Source of the DNA: Fibrobacter sp.
GTDB lineage: Bacteria; Fibrobacterota; Chitinivibrionia; Chitinivibrionales; Chitinispirillaceae
DNA: 48,365 bases
Direction: 5' to 3'
NCBI GenBank assembly: GCA_012523595.1
Contig: JAAYIG010000043.1
Location: forward strand, 1-48,365
In this document: positions 40,961 through 48,365 of the stretch, piece by piece
How positions within the stretch are numbered: position 1 is the stretch's first letter
How the letters are laid out: each line of letters starts with the position of its first letter
The notes under the pieces: model-generated
The model's input: the letters and a program-made list of their open reading frames with translations, nothing else
Told to the model about the DNA's origin: nothing
Database searches by the model: none
Program-made: the position numbers and the translations under genes

Positions 40961-40990
40961 AATATAATTAAGGTTATAAATGAAAGTCAA
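40961..40990 (-). promoter_or_regulatory. Sigma-70-type promoter of the tRNA-tuf cluster
   Basis: On the minus strand, -35 TTGACT (40985-40990) and -10 TATATT (40961-40966) are separated by 18 bases of AT-rich sequence. The -10 ends 23 nt before tRNA-Thr(TGT), so transcription would start about 15 nt upstream of the tRNA. It is the best promoter-like sequence for the entire cluster. Confidence 0.7.
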
Positions 40991-41001
40991 AGAAAATATC
41001 A

Positions 41002-41592
41002 TCAACTTTTCCTGGAAACTTTGTCGACAATTCCATACTTCCTGGCTTCCTCCGCCGACATGAAGAAGTCCCTGTCGGTATCCTCGACAATTTTCTGAAT
41101 CGGCTGTCCTGTGTGATCAGCAAGAATCTGATTGAGATTATCTCTGATACGGAGCATCTCTTCGGCCTGAATCTGAATATCTGAAGCAGGTCCGAACATA
41201 TTACCGGAAATCAACGGTTGATGAATCAGAACACGTGCATGCTCCCAGGCCTGTCTTTTGCCTTTTGTCCCGGCACAGAGTATAACCGCAGCCATACTTG
41301 CAGCCTGCCCCATACACACAGTCACAACATCGGATTTGGCATACCGCATTGCATCGTAAATTGCCAGTCCTGATGAGATCACTCCGCCGGGGCTGTTAAT
41401 GTAAAGAGTTATATCATCGTCACTCTGTCCGTCGAAGAAAAGGATCTTTTTGACAATCGATTCCGCCGATTCGTCGTTTATCTCACCCCAGAGAAATATC
41501 TCCCTGCGTTTGAGAAGCTGCTCTTCCATCTCCTGACCAGTAAACATTTTTTTCATCTGTTTCAAAAATTCACTATTCTGATCCTTACCCAT
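41002..41592 (-). CDS. clpP: ClpP family serine protease
   Basis: Self-compartmentalised peptidase of 196 aa. The catalytic triad is Ser99 (GQAASMAAV), His124 (VLIHQP) and Asp171 (EDTDRDFFMSA), at the usual spacings. The N-terminus (QLLKRREIFLWGEI) lacks the typical IYSRLLKERIIFL sequence, so it may be a second, paralogue-type ClpP. No clpX, clpA or tig lies next to it, though these often do. ATG 41592 is favoured by AAGGAGG 8 nt upstream; an in-frame TTG at 41598 is too close. It is the last gene of purM-cysS-clpP, and no terminator lies between it and the tRNA promoter. Confidence 0.95.
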   Translation of the reverse strand: MGKDQNSEFLKQMKKMFTGQEMEEQLLKRREIFLWGEINDESAESIVKKILFFDGQSDDDITLYINSPGGVISSGLAIYDAMRYAKSDVVTVCMGQAASMAAVILCAGTKGKRQAWEHARVLIHQPLISGNMFGPASDIQIQAEEMLRIRDNLNQILADHTGQPIQKIVEDTDRDFFMSAEEARKYGIVDKVSRKS

Positions 41593-41607
41593 CAGCAAGG
41601 CCTCCTT

Positions 41608-43113
41608 TTAAATGTCTTTTAATAAAGCCGTTTTTTCCGGATTGTCAATTACCGTTGAAGGGATACTGCATTCTGTTGTCCCATCAGGCAAATCCTTTAC
41701 CACAATCCCAAGCCCGGCAAAGCCGTTACGAATCCGATCCGCAACAGAAAAATCTTTTCTGGCACGTGCAGCCGCCCGTTCCTGCAGCAAAGCAATCAGA
41801 CTGCTTCGGACCGTATCGGGTAATTGCGTCCCGGCATCCAGTTTTATTTTTACCCCACGCATATCGGTAATAACCTCAATATGGCGCTCTGGCACACTCA
41901 ATAGATCCAACCCCAGAACCGCATCGGCCCTGCGGACACATTCCCGCTTGATTTTTGCATCAACTTCAGTATCGTGAAGCAGATCCCAGAGTGAAGCAAG
42001 TGCCCTGGGCATGTTTAAGTCATCACACACATGACGAAAAAAAGTCTCCAGCGCCCGCTCTGCCTCTGCATCCCCGACATCCTCATTTCCTGAAGCAGGT
42101 GGAACCGCTTTACGAAGATTTTCAAGACTCCTGGCAGCAGCCTGTACTCCCTCCCACCCGAAGGCCAGAGGGCTCCTGTAATGAGCGGTAAAACAGAACA
42201 TCCGGTAAGCAACAGGAGGAATTCCCTGATCGCGGAGAGTATCCAGAGTCACAAAATTCCCGCCTGACTTGGCCATTTTTCCTTTCTCTATTACCAGAAA
42301 CTCCCCATGAGCCCAGTACTTGACAAATTTCTTCCCTGTTGCGGCTTCTGATTGAGCGATTTCATTTGTATGGTGGACCCGGATATGATCTGCTCCACCG
42401 CAATGGATGTCAATCGGCAGAGGAAGATACGCCATCGACATCGCGCTGCACTCAATGTGCCAGCCCGGAAAACCCACCCCCCACGGACTGTCCCATTCCA
42501 TCTGGCGCTTTACACCGGATGGACTGAATTTCCAGAGTGCAAAATCGGTAACAGATCTCTTCTCTCCCATCTCAACACGCCCACCAGCTTTCAGACTTGC
42601 GGGGTCAATCCCGGCAAAATCGCAATAGGAGGGAAATTTAGTTGTGTCAAAGTAAATGCCGTCTGATGTGCGGTATGTAAAACCTTTTTTTTCCAGTTCA
42701 GAGACAAGCCCGATCATCTGAGAAATATGCTCAGTGGCCTTTGGCATGACATCGGGATTAAGAATATTCAATTCCTTAAGGTTGTCCAGAAATTTGCGGG
42801 TATAAAAATCCGCTATATCCCAGACAGTCTTTCCCTCGCGGGCAGCCCCCTTTTCCATTTTATCCTCACCGGTATCGGCATCGGAAGTCAAATGCCCCAC
42901 ATCTGTGATATTCATCACGTGTCTGACATTGTAACCTGAAGCAAGAAGAGCACGCTTGAGCACATCTTCAAATACATAGGTCCTCAGATTTCCGATATGG
43001 GCATAATTGTAGACTGTCGGGCCACAGCAATACATCCCTACAGGATCATGAAGCGGTTCGAAGAGTTCCTTTTTTCCGGAAGCTGTATTATACAGGTAAA
43101 AAGGCTTTCTCAT
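41608..43113 (-). CDS. cysS: Cysteinyl-tRNA synthetase
   Basis: Class I synthetase that charges tRNA-Cys, 501 aa. The HIGH motif is HIGN at 39-42 and the KMSKS loop is KMAKS at 279-283. Zinc ligands include Cys29 or Cys30 (YCCGPTVYNY), Cys222 (GWHIECSAM) and the His around 247. The start follows the purM stop without a gap (TAA then ATG), so both are translated from one message. Confidence 0.97.
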   Translation of the reverse strand: MRKPFYLYNTASGKKELFEPLHDPVGMYCCGPTVYNYAHIGNLRTYVFEDVLKRALLASGYNVRHVMNITDVGHLTSDADTGEDKMEKGAAREGKTVWDIADFYTRKFLDNLKELNILNPDVMPKATEHISQMIGLVSELEKKGFTYRTSDGIYFDTTKFPSYCDFAGIDPASLKAGGRVEMGEKRSVTDFALWKFSPSGVKRQMEWDSPWGVGFPGWHIECSAMSMAYLPLPIDIHCGGADHIRVHHTNEIAQSEAATGKKFVKYWAHGEFLVIEKGKMAKSGGNFVTLDTLRDQGIPPVAYRMFCFTAHYRSPLAFGWEGVQAAARSLENLRKAVPPASGNEDVGDAEAERALETFFRHVCDDLNMPRALASLWDLLHDTEVDAKIKRECVRRADAVLGLDLLSVPERHIEVITDMRGVKIKLDAGTQLPDTVRSSLIALLQERAAARARKDFSVADRIRNGFAGLGIVVKDLPDGTTECSIPSTVIDNPEKTALLKDI

Positions 43114-44151
43114 TTAAAACTCCAGTATCACCTTGCCTGCCCCCTCTGTGATGGCACCAATGACTGTCGGTTCGAAAGCAGCCAGTTCGGGAGCTTTCAT
43201 AATCACATCAACATCAGCCTGATCTACAGCTATGCAGAGTCCTACCCCCATGTTGAATGTATGATACATCTCTTCCGCTTCAACATTTCCCTCATTCTGC
43301 ATCCATGTAAAGATAGGATCCGGCTTCCATGAACCGGTCGTAATAACGGCGTTGCAGTTTTGAGGAAGAATTCTGTCAACATTATCCTGAAACCCGCCGC
43401 CTGTGATATGAGCACATCCCCGTACAATTTTCTTTTCCATATAGGGCAGCAGAGGGGTATATGCCCGATGAGGTCTCAAGAGTTCATGACCAAAAGTGTT
43501 TCCAGTTTCTTCGAAAATGTCACTGTACTTTTTTCCGGCAACCTCTTTGACGATTTTTCGCGCCAAACTGTATCCGTTTGTATGCAGGCCGTTTGAACGC
43601 AGCCCGATAAGCACGTTACCCGGAACGATAGTGCTGCCATCAATGACATTTTCTTTGTCAACTACTCCGACAATGCACCCGACAAGGTCGTATTCACCTT
43701 CTCCATAAAGATCCGGCATCTCTGCGGTTTCTCCGCCTATAAGTACGCAACCATTGGCTTTGCACGCTACAGTGAGCCCTGTGATGATACCCTCAAGGAC
43801 CTCAGGTATAAGTTTATTAAGCCCTATATAGTCAAGAAAAAACAGAGGACGGGCACCCAGCACAAGAATGTCGTCTACACAATGGTTCACAATGTCCTGA
43901 CCAACAGTATTATGCACACCGGTCTCATGAGCAACCATCACCTTCGTACCAACACTGTCAGTAGATGACACAAGAATCGGATTTTTCATCCCTGAGAGAC
44001 CGGAAAGATCAAACATCCCTCCAAACTGGCCGAATTTTCCAACAACATGATTGTTAAAAGTTGAGGAAACCAGTTCGCCGATACGAACCTTTGCTTTGTT
44101 CCAGGCTGATACATCAACTCCGGCATCAGAATAGCGTAATGGATTTGCCAT
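43114..44151 (-). CDS. purM: Phosphoribosylformylglycinamidine cyclo-ligase (AIR synthetase)
   Basis: ATP-dependent ring closure of FGAM to AIR in purine synthesis, 345 aa. YSDAGVDVSAWNKAKVRI at the N-terminus, the STDSVGTKVMVA nucleotide/phosphate loop, DIVNHCVDDILVLGARPLFF and GGETAEMPDLY are characteristic. It leads an operon with cysS and clpP from a likely promoter at 44222-44250. Purine and cysteine-charging genes have no obvious functional tie here. Confidence 0.97.
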   Translation of the reverse strand: MANPLRYSDAGVDVSAWNKAKVRIGELVSSTFNNHVVGKFGQFGGMFDLSGLSGMKNPILVSSTDSVGTKVMVAHETGVHNTVGQDIVNHCVDDILVLGARPLFFLDYIGLNKLIPEVLEGIITGLTVACKANGCVLIGGETAEMPDLYGEGEYDLVGCIVGVVDKENVIDGSTIVPGNVLIGLRSNGLHTNGYSLARKIVKEVAGKKYSDIFEETGNTFGHELLRPHRAYTPLLPYMEKKIVRGCAHITGGGFQDNVDRILPQNCNAVITTGSWKPDPIFTWMQNEGNVEAEEMYHTFNMGVGLCIAVDQADVDVIMKAPELAAFEPTVIGAITEGAGKVILEF

Positions 44152-44221
44152 AGTCTTTTTCCATGAAGAGAAGGGTTTAAGAAAGGTCTTCCCAGGTATT
44201 AGTGGAGATTTAAATCAGTTA

Positions 44222-44250
44222 AAAATAGGTTAAGAAGGGAGCGGAGTCAA
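44222..44250 (-). promoter_or_regulatory. Likely promoter of purM-cysS-clpP
   Basis: On the minus strand, -35 TTGACT (44245-44250) and -10 TATTTT (44222-44227) are 17 bases apart. Transcription would begin about 60 nt upstream of purM. The -35 box is a near match; the -10 matches 4 of 6. Confidence 0.6.
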
Positions 44251-44363
44251 CCCGGATTGGAAGAATTGACAATAGATTCATGCCGCATCAGGCGATACAT
44301 CTCCGTCACAAAAACATCTCTCACAAGGTTGTATATTGTAGTACGTTTAAAGAAGGCATTTAC

Positions 44364-45524
44364 ATGAAAAATACCATACTTGTTACCACTCCCAGGGGGC
44401 TTTCTCCATATCTGAGAACAGAGATTGAATCCCTGGGATACCCAATCCACCGGGCAGGGCCATCCGGAGTGGAAACTGAGGGTAATTTTACCGATGCAAT
44501 GAAGATGAATCTCTTCCTGCGCACAGCTCACCATGTACTCTACAGGGTGGGTAAATTCAGATGCACCAGTCCTGATGAACTTTACAAACAAATAAACCGC
44601 ATTCCATGGGAAATCATGATTCCCTCCAATGAGTACCTGAGCGTTGTCTCCAATGTGCTCCACCCAAGCATCCGTGATACCCGGTATGCTAATCTGAAAT
44701 CCAAAGATGCTATTGTAGACCGGATCCTTTCCCGCAAAGGCAGGCGCCCGGATTCCGGCCCGGAGAAAACAGGCGCGGTAGTCTCCGTATTCTGGAAAGA
44801 GGAAACCTGCTCGGTTTACATAGACACTTCCGGCGAACCGCTGTCAAAAAGGGGATACCGAAAAATACCGCTCCACGCGCCGATGCAGGAGACCCTTGCA
44901 GCAGGAGTAATTAAAGCTTCGGGCTGGCAAGGAGATGGCAATTTTATCAATCCCATGTGCGGAAGCGGAACTATCGCTATTGAAGCCGCGCTGATCGGAC
45001 TGAAGATGGCTCCGGGTCTTCTCAGGAAAAACTATGGCTTTTTCCACACCTTGCTTTTTAATAATGAAAACTGGAAAACCCTGAAACAAAAGGCATCCTT
45101 TGCACAGGAAAAACAGATTAAGGGGAAGATCATTGCCAGCGATATCAGCAGCGATGCGATTGAAGCGGCCAGAAAAAACGCCAGGGCCGCAGGTGTTGAA
45201 TCCCATATCGAATTCAAGGTTTGTGATTTCTCCGAAACCCCGATCCCGTCCGGTGGTGGTATTGTGGTTATTAACCCTGAATATGGTATAAGACTCGGTG
45301 AGAAGAAAAATCTGGAGGAAACCTATAAGAGCATCGGGAATTTTCTGAAAAGACGCTGTCAGGGGTACAAAGGCTATGTCTTTACAGGGAACATCATACT
45401 GGCCGGAAAAACAGGGTTGAAATCGAGGAGAAAGTTTCCTTTTACGAGCGGTAAGCTCGACTGCAGGCTTTACGAATATGAACTTTACACAGGATCAAAA
45501 GAAAGCCGGAATTCAAACACTTGA
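44364..45524 (+). CDS. THUMP-domain RNA methyltransferase (RlmL/RlmK N-terminal-like)
   Basis: SAM-dependent base methyltransferase of 386 aa. An N-terminal ferredoxin-like/THUMP RNA-binding part (about 1-160) is followed by a Rossmann domain with motif I NPMCGSGTIAIEAA (196-209) and motif II region ASDISSDAIEAARKN. The usual catalytic NPPY is Asn304-Pro-Glu-Tyr307 (NPEYGIR). The family makes N2-methylguanosine in 23S rRNA (RlmL) or in tRNA (Trm14). ATG 44364 is chosen for AAGG 7 nt upstream and homologue starts; an upstream in-frame start at 44280 adds unconserved residues. The last 12 bases overlap the convergent TPR gene. Confidence 0.88.
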   Translation: MKNTILVTTPRGLSPYLRTEIESLGYPIHRAGPSGVETEGNFTDAMKMNLFLRTAHHVLYRVGKFRCTSPDELYKQINRIPWEIMIPSNEYLSVVSNVLHPSIRDTRYANLKSKDAIVDRILSRKGRRPDSGPEKTGAVVSVFWKEETCSVYIDTSGEPLSKRGYRKIPLHAPMQETLAAGVIKASGWQGDGNFINPMCGSGTIAIEAALIGLKMAPGLLRKNYGFFHTLLFNNENWKTLKQKASFAQEKQIKGKIIASDISSDAIEAARKNARAAGVESHIEFKVCDFSETPIPSGGGIVVINPEYGIRLGEKKNLEETYKSIGNFLKRRCQGYKGYVFTGNIILAGKTGLKSRRKFPFTSGKLDCRLYEYELYTGSKESRNSNT

Positions 45525-46502
45525 ATTCAATATGCGATGATAAAGCTTTTTTGCAGTACTGCTTCCAAATACATCTCCGAATTCCCCAAGAAGCGACACC
45601 ATGGTTTCTTCACGGTCGTTATTTGCAGCCCTGAAGGCTGCCAGTTCATGTTTCCGTTCTTTATACTTCTTCAATGCTCCGAAAATGTAAGCTCGCAGAA
45701 GATGTACAATCGCGGAATCTGTTTTCTGAAGGTGCCACTCATCAAGCTCTTTCAGGGCATCCTGGAACTTTCCATCCCTGCAAAGATAAAAGGCACGTAT
45801 ATTCAATTCCAGCCGGTTACATCGTCTGGAAACTGAGAGCAGCCGTCTCTTGAGCAATCGAATGTCAACACCGGGATCTTTGCCCTCGTAAAACCGGATA
45901 AGCCTGTGCAGCGCCAGGATATTTTCAGGGTCTCTTGCCAGAAGCTTTTTGAGAGTGTCTTCCACATCGACTGGCCTACCCTCTTTTTCAAAAATGTCTG
46001 CAAGGAGCAGGTATGAATAGTAGTTTCCCGGTGCGACAGCTATTTCCTGCTCCAGACTTCTGATTGCCCGCTCAGTCTGCCCCATATTCAAACAGGAGAT
46101 CGCCAGGCTGTGATATGGTACATCATACCTGTCATCCACTACTACTGCTTTGGAAAGCCATGAAACACTCTCCTGCGGAGAGTTATTGTACTGATAGATC
46201 TGACCGATTAAAAGGTAAACATCTGCTAAATCTCTGCAGTTCTCTTCGTTCTTATTCTCCATAAGTTCGAAGAACCTGGCCAACTCCTTGATCTTATCGA
46301 GAGTCTTTTCCGCTCCGTTGAGCTTGCATTCTTCATAAGCCTTGCCTTCAATGATCTCTGAAATATCTTCATAGGCATATCTGCATTTCTTTACAAGATC
46401 ACAAAGCTTACTCAGAGACATGTTCCCGAAATCGGGAGCAGGCCGGTTTTGAACCATTTTCACTTCAAGGACTTTTTTTTCTGGATCTGTTTTCTTCATC
46501 AT
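45513..46502 (-). CDS. TPR-repeat protein
   Basis: Protein of 329 aa with helical tetratricopeptide repeats, mostly between about 85 and 200 (for example LADVYLLIGQIYQYNNSPQE, LAISCLNMGQTERAIRSLEQ, LLADIFEKEGRPVDVEDTLK). There is no signal peptide or membrane segment, so it is likely cytoplasmic and used for protein-protein contact. A short Lys-rich N-terminus precedes the repeats. GGTGGG lies 6 nt before the start. It has its own promoter-like sequence at 46536-46564. I can assign no specific function. Confidence 0.75.
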   Translation of the reverse strand: MMKKTDPEKKVLEVKMVQNRPAPDFGNMSLSKLCDLVKKCRYAYEDISEIIEGKAYEECKLNGAEKTLDKIKELARFFELMENKNEENCRDLADVYLLIGQIYQYNNSPQESVSWLSKAVVVDDRYDVPYHSLAISCLNMGQTERAIRSLEQEIAVAPGNYYSYLLLADIFEKEGRPVDVEDTLKKLLARDPENILALHRLIRFYEGKDPGVDIRLLKRRLLSVSRRCNRLELNIRAFYLCRDGKFQDALKELDEWHLQKTDSAIVHLLRAYIFGALKKYKERKHELAAFRAANNDREETMVSLLGEFGDVFGSSTAKKLYHRILNSSV

Positions 46503-46535
46503 CAGATACCCACCCCGGAAGAGATGCCTTAGAAG

Positions 46536-46564
46536 ATCTTACTCTTAATAAGTGTTCAGGTCAA
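46536..46564 (-). promoter_or_regulatory. Likely promoter of the TPR gene
   Basis: On the minus strand, -35 TTGACC (46559-46564) and -10 TAAGAT (46536-46541) are separated by exactly 17 bases. Each box matches the consensus at 5 of 6 positions. It lies 34 nt upstream of the TPR start. Confidence 0.6.
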
Positions 46565-46746
46565 GAATTCTGCAGACTGCAGATGATTTTACAAGACAAA
46601 AAGCTTGACTTTCCTGCCGACAGATCTATAATGCTCAGATTATTTCAACTGTTACCATTTTCCTCATTCCTCTGCGCTCGCCGCATTTCCCCGCGAGACT
46701 CGCTACGAGCACGCTGACAGTTGAGCACGAAAAGAGGCACTGGCTG

Positions 46747-48006
46747 TTATTTTCTCTTGAGTTTCTTTGCAGGAGCAGACAGCAGATTTGAGAATCTCCC
46801 ATCTGATGTGTAAATATGAAGCGGCTTGAGGATACTCTGGAAATCATTTATTACCCGGTCAAAGGAGCCCTCCGGAAACATTACCCAGTTTGTAATATCA
46901 TAATACCCTTTGTGAAGATCCCGGAGTTTGATTCTGTACCCGCAATCTGCGACCTGAGAACGTGAAGATGGCCTCCTGAACACAAACGCACTCCCTGAAA
47001 GAAGAGAATCGGGGATTGAAGCCTTAAGAAGCCATCCATACCCGTTCAAACCATCAGTAACCCCCATGAAGCGGTGGTTGGGTATTATATCTATTATTGT
47101 ATCTATGTCAGGACCACTGACAGGCTGGGAAAAGGAGGCCTGCGGGATCTTGAATGCAAACCCGCCTTTTTTTTCCTTTATCACCGGAGACATCTCAAAA
47201 TGCGCATCTCCGAAAAGTGACCTGAAACGGATCGGAACGTGAATATAGACAGGGACATTTACAAGCCGGGGATAGCAGATCTGGTTGACAGCTGCACGGC
47301 TTCCCTTAATCCCAAGCCCGAAGTTAAGGTGAAAATCGCCCCTTCTGATAAGGCGCAGCGGGCCGGTTTTGTATCTCTTTACTATGCAGACAATGTTCTC
47401 TTCTGTATATCGGATCGGAATCAGCCCCCAGAGTGCTTTCAGCACTATCTCGATCTTCAGTTCCGCAGTTAAATCTATATAACCGCTGCCCCGAAGGTCC
47501 CTTATACCGGCTCTGGTAAAATGGAATCGATCTTTCCCGAACTGAGCATAATAGTACGGAGTGCGAAGCATCTGTAGTGAATGATCATAATGTAAATAAG
47601 ACTTCCCTGAGAGATCAGCATCCTTACTGGCGTCGATGATAACATAACGTGATTCGGATTTTTTTTCTACTCTGATCAGGACTCCATCATTAACAGAGGA
47701 ATCTAATGATTCCGCAGCACTGCAGTCTTCCCACAAAAAAACGATCTCATCCTGTTTATCAAGTAACCCGTTTCCGCTTTCGGTATTGGGCTCCTCCCCT
47801 TCCGTAAGCACATACTCCCCGTCTGCGGTTACCTCATCTACCTGGAAAAGCACCGGTTTTCCCGACAAATCACGCACCCGGAGGGTGCTGATCGGTTTGC
47901 CTCTCAGGGAACTGACCATCTCTCCATTGATTATTACCGGCTGTGCACAGGCTGTTATCAGGATAGATAAGAGAAAACCAAAGACTGGAATAAATCTGCA
48001 ATTCAT
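46747..48006 (-). CDS. Predicted lipoprotein of unknown function
   Basis: Protein of 419 aa. The N-terminal signal (MNCRFIPVFGFLLSILITAC) ends in lipobox ITAC with Cys20, so the mature protein is likely lipid-anchored on the membrane. The next part (GKPVLFQVDEVTADGEY... GLLDKQDEIVFLWED) has a repeated Asp-rich pattern often found in secreted proteins of unknown role; the rest is beta-rich with many aromatic residues. No enzyme motif was recognised. I prefer the ATG at 48006 because it begins the signal peptide, yet an in-frame TTG at 48054 has GAGGA 8 nt upstream and cannot be excluded. It ends in a basic stretch (AKKLKRK). Confidence 0.6.
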   Translation of the reverse strand: MNCRFIPVFGFLLSILITACAQPVIINGEMVSSLRGKPISTLRVRDLSGKPVLFQVDEVTADGEYVLTEGEEPNTESGNGLLDKQDEIVFLWEDCSAAESLDSSVNDGVLIRVEKKSESRYVIIDASKDADLSGKSYLHYDHSLQMLRTPYYYAQFGKDRFHFTRAGIRDLRGSGYIDLTAELKIEIVLKALWGLIPIRYTEENIVCIVKRYKTGPLRLIRRGDFHLNFGLGIKGSRAAVNQICYPRLVNVPVYIHVPIRFRSLFGDAHFEMSPVIKEKKGGFAFKIPQASFSQPVSGPDIDTIIDIIPNHRFMGVTDGLNGYGWLLKASIPDSLLSGSAFVFRRPSSRSQVADCGYRIKLRDLHKGYYDITNWVMFPEGSFDRVINDFQSILKPLHIYTSDGRFSNLLSAPAKKLKRK

Positions 48007-48153
48007 GAGATCAAAAATACATTCAAACTTACCGGGAGACGATCGCGATACCAATACCGATTTCCTCGGACTAAATCCATACTACAAAATTATTTTAGTA
48101 CTCTTTCTGAAAACAGCCTAAAAGGATTCTAACCATGTTTACCGGGATCAAAT

Positions 48154-48182
48154 TGTTTGGGTCTATCCGGATTTCCCAAACA
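48154..48182. repeat. 8-bp inverted repeat in the right intergenic region
   Basis: TGTTTGGG (48154-48161) and CCCAAACA (48175-48182) flank 13 bases that themselves hold the palindrome ATCCGGAT. It lies between the divergent lipoprotein gene and the partial gene at the edge. It might be an operator or an end of a mobile element; no T-run makes it a poor terminator. Confidence 0.4.
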
Positions 48183-48290
48183 GTGTAGTTAGATAAGCTC
48201 TTTGACATTATATATAGAGTCACAGGCTCCAACAGAGGTATTTTGTTTAATGGTCATTAACAAAAAACAAATTCCTGCAAGGAGGAGCCC

Positions 48291-48365
48291 ATGACCAGTA
48301 ATAAATTACTTTCTCGTCTTCTTAAAATGAAGGGATTTAGAGTAACCTGGTTTGCTATTAAGGAA
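48291..48365 (+). CDS. Start of an unidentified gene, possibly a transposase
   Basis: An ATG at 48291 with AAGGAGGA 5 nt upstream opens a frame that runs off the right edge after 25 codons. The Leu/Lys-rich start (NKLLSRLLKMKGFRVTWF) is loosely like the N-terminus of ISL3-type transposases. About 95 nt upstream, GCTCTTTGACATTATATA recalls the ends of such elements. This is a weak likeness from memory, and no zinc motif is visible in the window. The strong Shine-Dalgarno makes it a probable gene. Confidence 0.35.
   Translation, partial: MTSNKLLSRLLKMKGFRVTWFAIKE

Noticed and set aside
44266-44271. TTGACA as a promoter for the THUMP methyltransferase
   Set aside because: No -10 box lies at 16-18 bases; the sequence CAGGCG is there instead.
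48202-48216. TTGACA and TATATA as a promoter of the right-edge gene
   Set aside because: The two overlap in space (3 bases apart), so they cannot form one promoter, and no partner box was found for either.

Overview
The window is 48.4 kb of bacterial chromosome with moderate GC. It probably comes from a diderm (Gram-negative) bacterium outside the Proteobacteria: there is a predicted outer-membrane beta-barrel protein, a lipoprotein with a lipobox, a folate-dependent TrmFO, zinc-type S4, S14 and L36, and an EF-Tu whose switch I differs from the common bacterial form. A Fibrobacterota/Chitinispirillia-like or related lineage is my best guess, held with low confidence. No CRISPR array, rRNA gene, prophage or defence island was seen.

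Layout. 1-1943 (+): the tail of an unrecognised gene, an NtrC-type sigma-54 activator with a degenerate receiver domain, and a YbgC-like thioesterase. 1915-7273 (-): purH, topA and trmFO. 7274-9881: low-density DNA with a small outer-membrane protein gene, a short-chain dehydrogenase/epimerase gene, two terminators and two inverted repeats. 9882-10877 (-): class II fructose-bisphosphate aldolase.

10944-40937 (-) is one continuous 30-kb translation/transcription cluster. In transcription order it runs tRNA-Thr(TGT), tRNA-Tyr(GTA), tRNA-Gly(TCC), tRNA-Thr(GGT), tuf, rpmG, tRNA-Trp(CCA), secE, nusG, rplKAJL, rpoBC, rpsL, rpsG, fusA, rpsJ, rplCDWB, rpsS, rplV, rpsC, rplP, rpmC, rpsQ, rplNXE, rpsNH, rplFR, rpsE, rpmD, rplO, secY, infA, rpmJ, rpsMKD, rpoA, rplQ. 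The tufB/secE/rif, str, S10, spc and alpha operons of other bacteria are therefore joined end to end. adk and map are missing between secY and infA, and there is no tuf after fusA. A good promoter precedes the first tRNA, and a terminator-like hairpin separates rplL from rpoB.

41002-44151 (-): purM-cysS-clpP, with a promoter-like sequence upstream of purM. 44364-48365: a THUMP/RlmL-like RNA methyltransferase (+), a TPR protein (-), a lipoprotein (-), and at the right edge the start of an unidentified gene (+) that may be a transposase.

The most unusual observations are the EF-Tu with a rebuilt, longer switch I; an L33 that keeps three of four zinc cysteines; a receiver domain lacking its acidic pair; a 10-base C tract inside topA; GTG/TTG start codons on one third of the highly expressed cluster genes; and the rplL-rpoB and rpoB-rpoC intergenic hairpins. 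I found no clear evidence for a wholly new multi-gene system.
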